DNA of 5,964 nucleotides. Origin: Parachlamydiales bacterium (GTDB lineage Bacteria > Chlamydiota > Chlamydiia > Chlamydiales > Rhabdochlamydiaceae). The position numbers and the translations under genes were made by a program. Location of the stretch: positions 1-5,964 of the forward strand of contig JAGVJV010000190.1 of assembly GCA_020050965.1 (NCBI GenBank), read 5' to 3'. Positions 5,854 to 5,964 of the stretch are shown one piece after another. Under the pieces are notes generated by a model. It did no database searches and was not told the origin of the DNA. It was given only the letters and a program-made list of their open reading frames with translations. Each line of letters begins with the position of its first letter. The first letter of the stretch is position 1.

Positions 5854-5880
5854 ATTTGCAATTTCCAACATGCTAAAGTG

Positions 5881-5909
5881 TGGACAAATTTTTTTCCATT
5901 TCTTAAAAC
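5881..5909 (+). promoter_or_regulatory. Candidate promoter of the divergent gene at the right edge
   Basis: TGGACA (5881-5886, 5 of 6 to consensus) and TAAAAC (5904-5909, 4 of 6) are separated by exactly 17 bp of T-rich DNA. The ATG at 5916 begins 7 nt after the -10 box, so transcription would start at or near the start codon and give a leaderless message. This agrees with the lack of any Shine-Dalgarno before that ATG. Confidence 0.35.
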
Positions 5910-5915
5910 AAAATT

Positions 5916-5964
5916 ATGAGCCGACTCATTTTTTTAGCCATTTTTCTATCATTTCCACTCCTTG
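5916..5964 (+). CDS. Start of a divergent exported protein, signal peptide only
   Basis: The last 49 bases read on the plus strand as MSRLIFLAIFLSFPLL, a short basic start followed by a continuous hydrophobic core, as in a Sec signal peptide or first membrane helix. The frame stays open to the window edge. There is no Shine-Dalgarno; the upstream bases are A/T only apart from one C. A well-spaced promoter candidate ends 6 nt before the ATG. It is divergent from the small orphan gene, with about 70 bp between the two starts. The call is limited by having only 16 codons and could be chance in T-rich DNA. Confidence 0.5.
   Translation, partial: MSRLIFLAIFLSFPLL

Noticed and set aside
5916..5929. 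Inverted repeat ATGAG-CCGA-CTCAT followed by seven T on the plus strand, like a rho-independent terminator.
   Set aside because: The stem is only 5 bp, no plus-strand gene ends before it, and the same bases read as the start of a signal peptide, which explains the T-run as Phe/Leu codons.
5926..5952. Minus-strand mini-ORF MIEKWLKK with AAGGAG five bases upstream, possibly a leader peptide for the small orphan gene.
   Set aside because: It has only eight codons and overlaps the better-supported plus-strand signal peptide reading; no attenuator-like structure follows it.

Overview
The window fits a Gram-negative bacterium with a double-membrane envelope and a host-associated lifestyle. The best guess is an environmental (Chlamydia-related) member of the Chlamydiae. 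This is an inference from protein character: a YejM/LtaS-type membrane sulfatase-fold protein, a short secreted Cys/Gln-containing protein, and orphan proteins resembling type III effectors or inclusion-membrane proteins. No rRNA or marker gene is present to prove it. There are no tRNAs, rRNAs, insertion sequences, CRISPR arrays or integrase genes, and no gene-free stretch reaches 300 bases.

Layout: almost everything lies on the minus strand, so it is described from high to low coordinates. At the far right edge (5916 onward, plus strand) is the first signal-peptide-like stretch of a divergent gene that leaves the window. Facing away from it, a small orphan protein (5843 to 5319) opens the minus-strand run. 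Next comes a membrane protein with five predicted transmembrane helices and an extracytoplasmic alkaline-phosphatase/sulfatase-superfamily domain (5272 to 3449). Its 3' end overlaps by 89 bp the start of a secreted lipase-like alpha/beta hydrolase (3537 to 2443) with a visible Ser-Asp-His set. After 65 bp come two tandem genes (2377 to 1598 and 1601 to 276) joined by a 4-base GTGA overlap. Their proteins share a near-identical N-terminal block and then diverge completely. After about 70 bp, a short secreted or lipoprotein-like gene begins at 203 and runs off the left edge.

How the genes may work together: the sulfatase-fold protein and the hydrolase look like an envelope-lipid pair, translationally linked by their overlap. 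A promoter-like element and a strong inverted repeat lie directly before the sulfatase-fold gene. The tandem paralogs form a separate, visibly more AT-rich unit. The longer one ends in two closely spaced hydrophobic helices, and the shorter one ends in an aromatic/Cys-rich region with a repeated GYNC motif. These two proteins are the least explained and most interesting content: a conserved N-terminal module attached to unrelated C-terminal bodies, as seen in secreted effector families. That interpretation is an inference.
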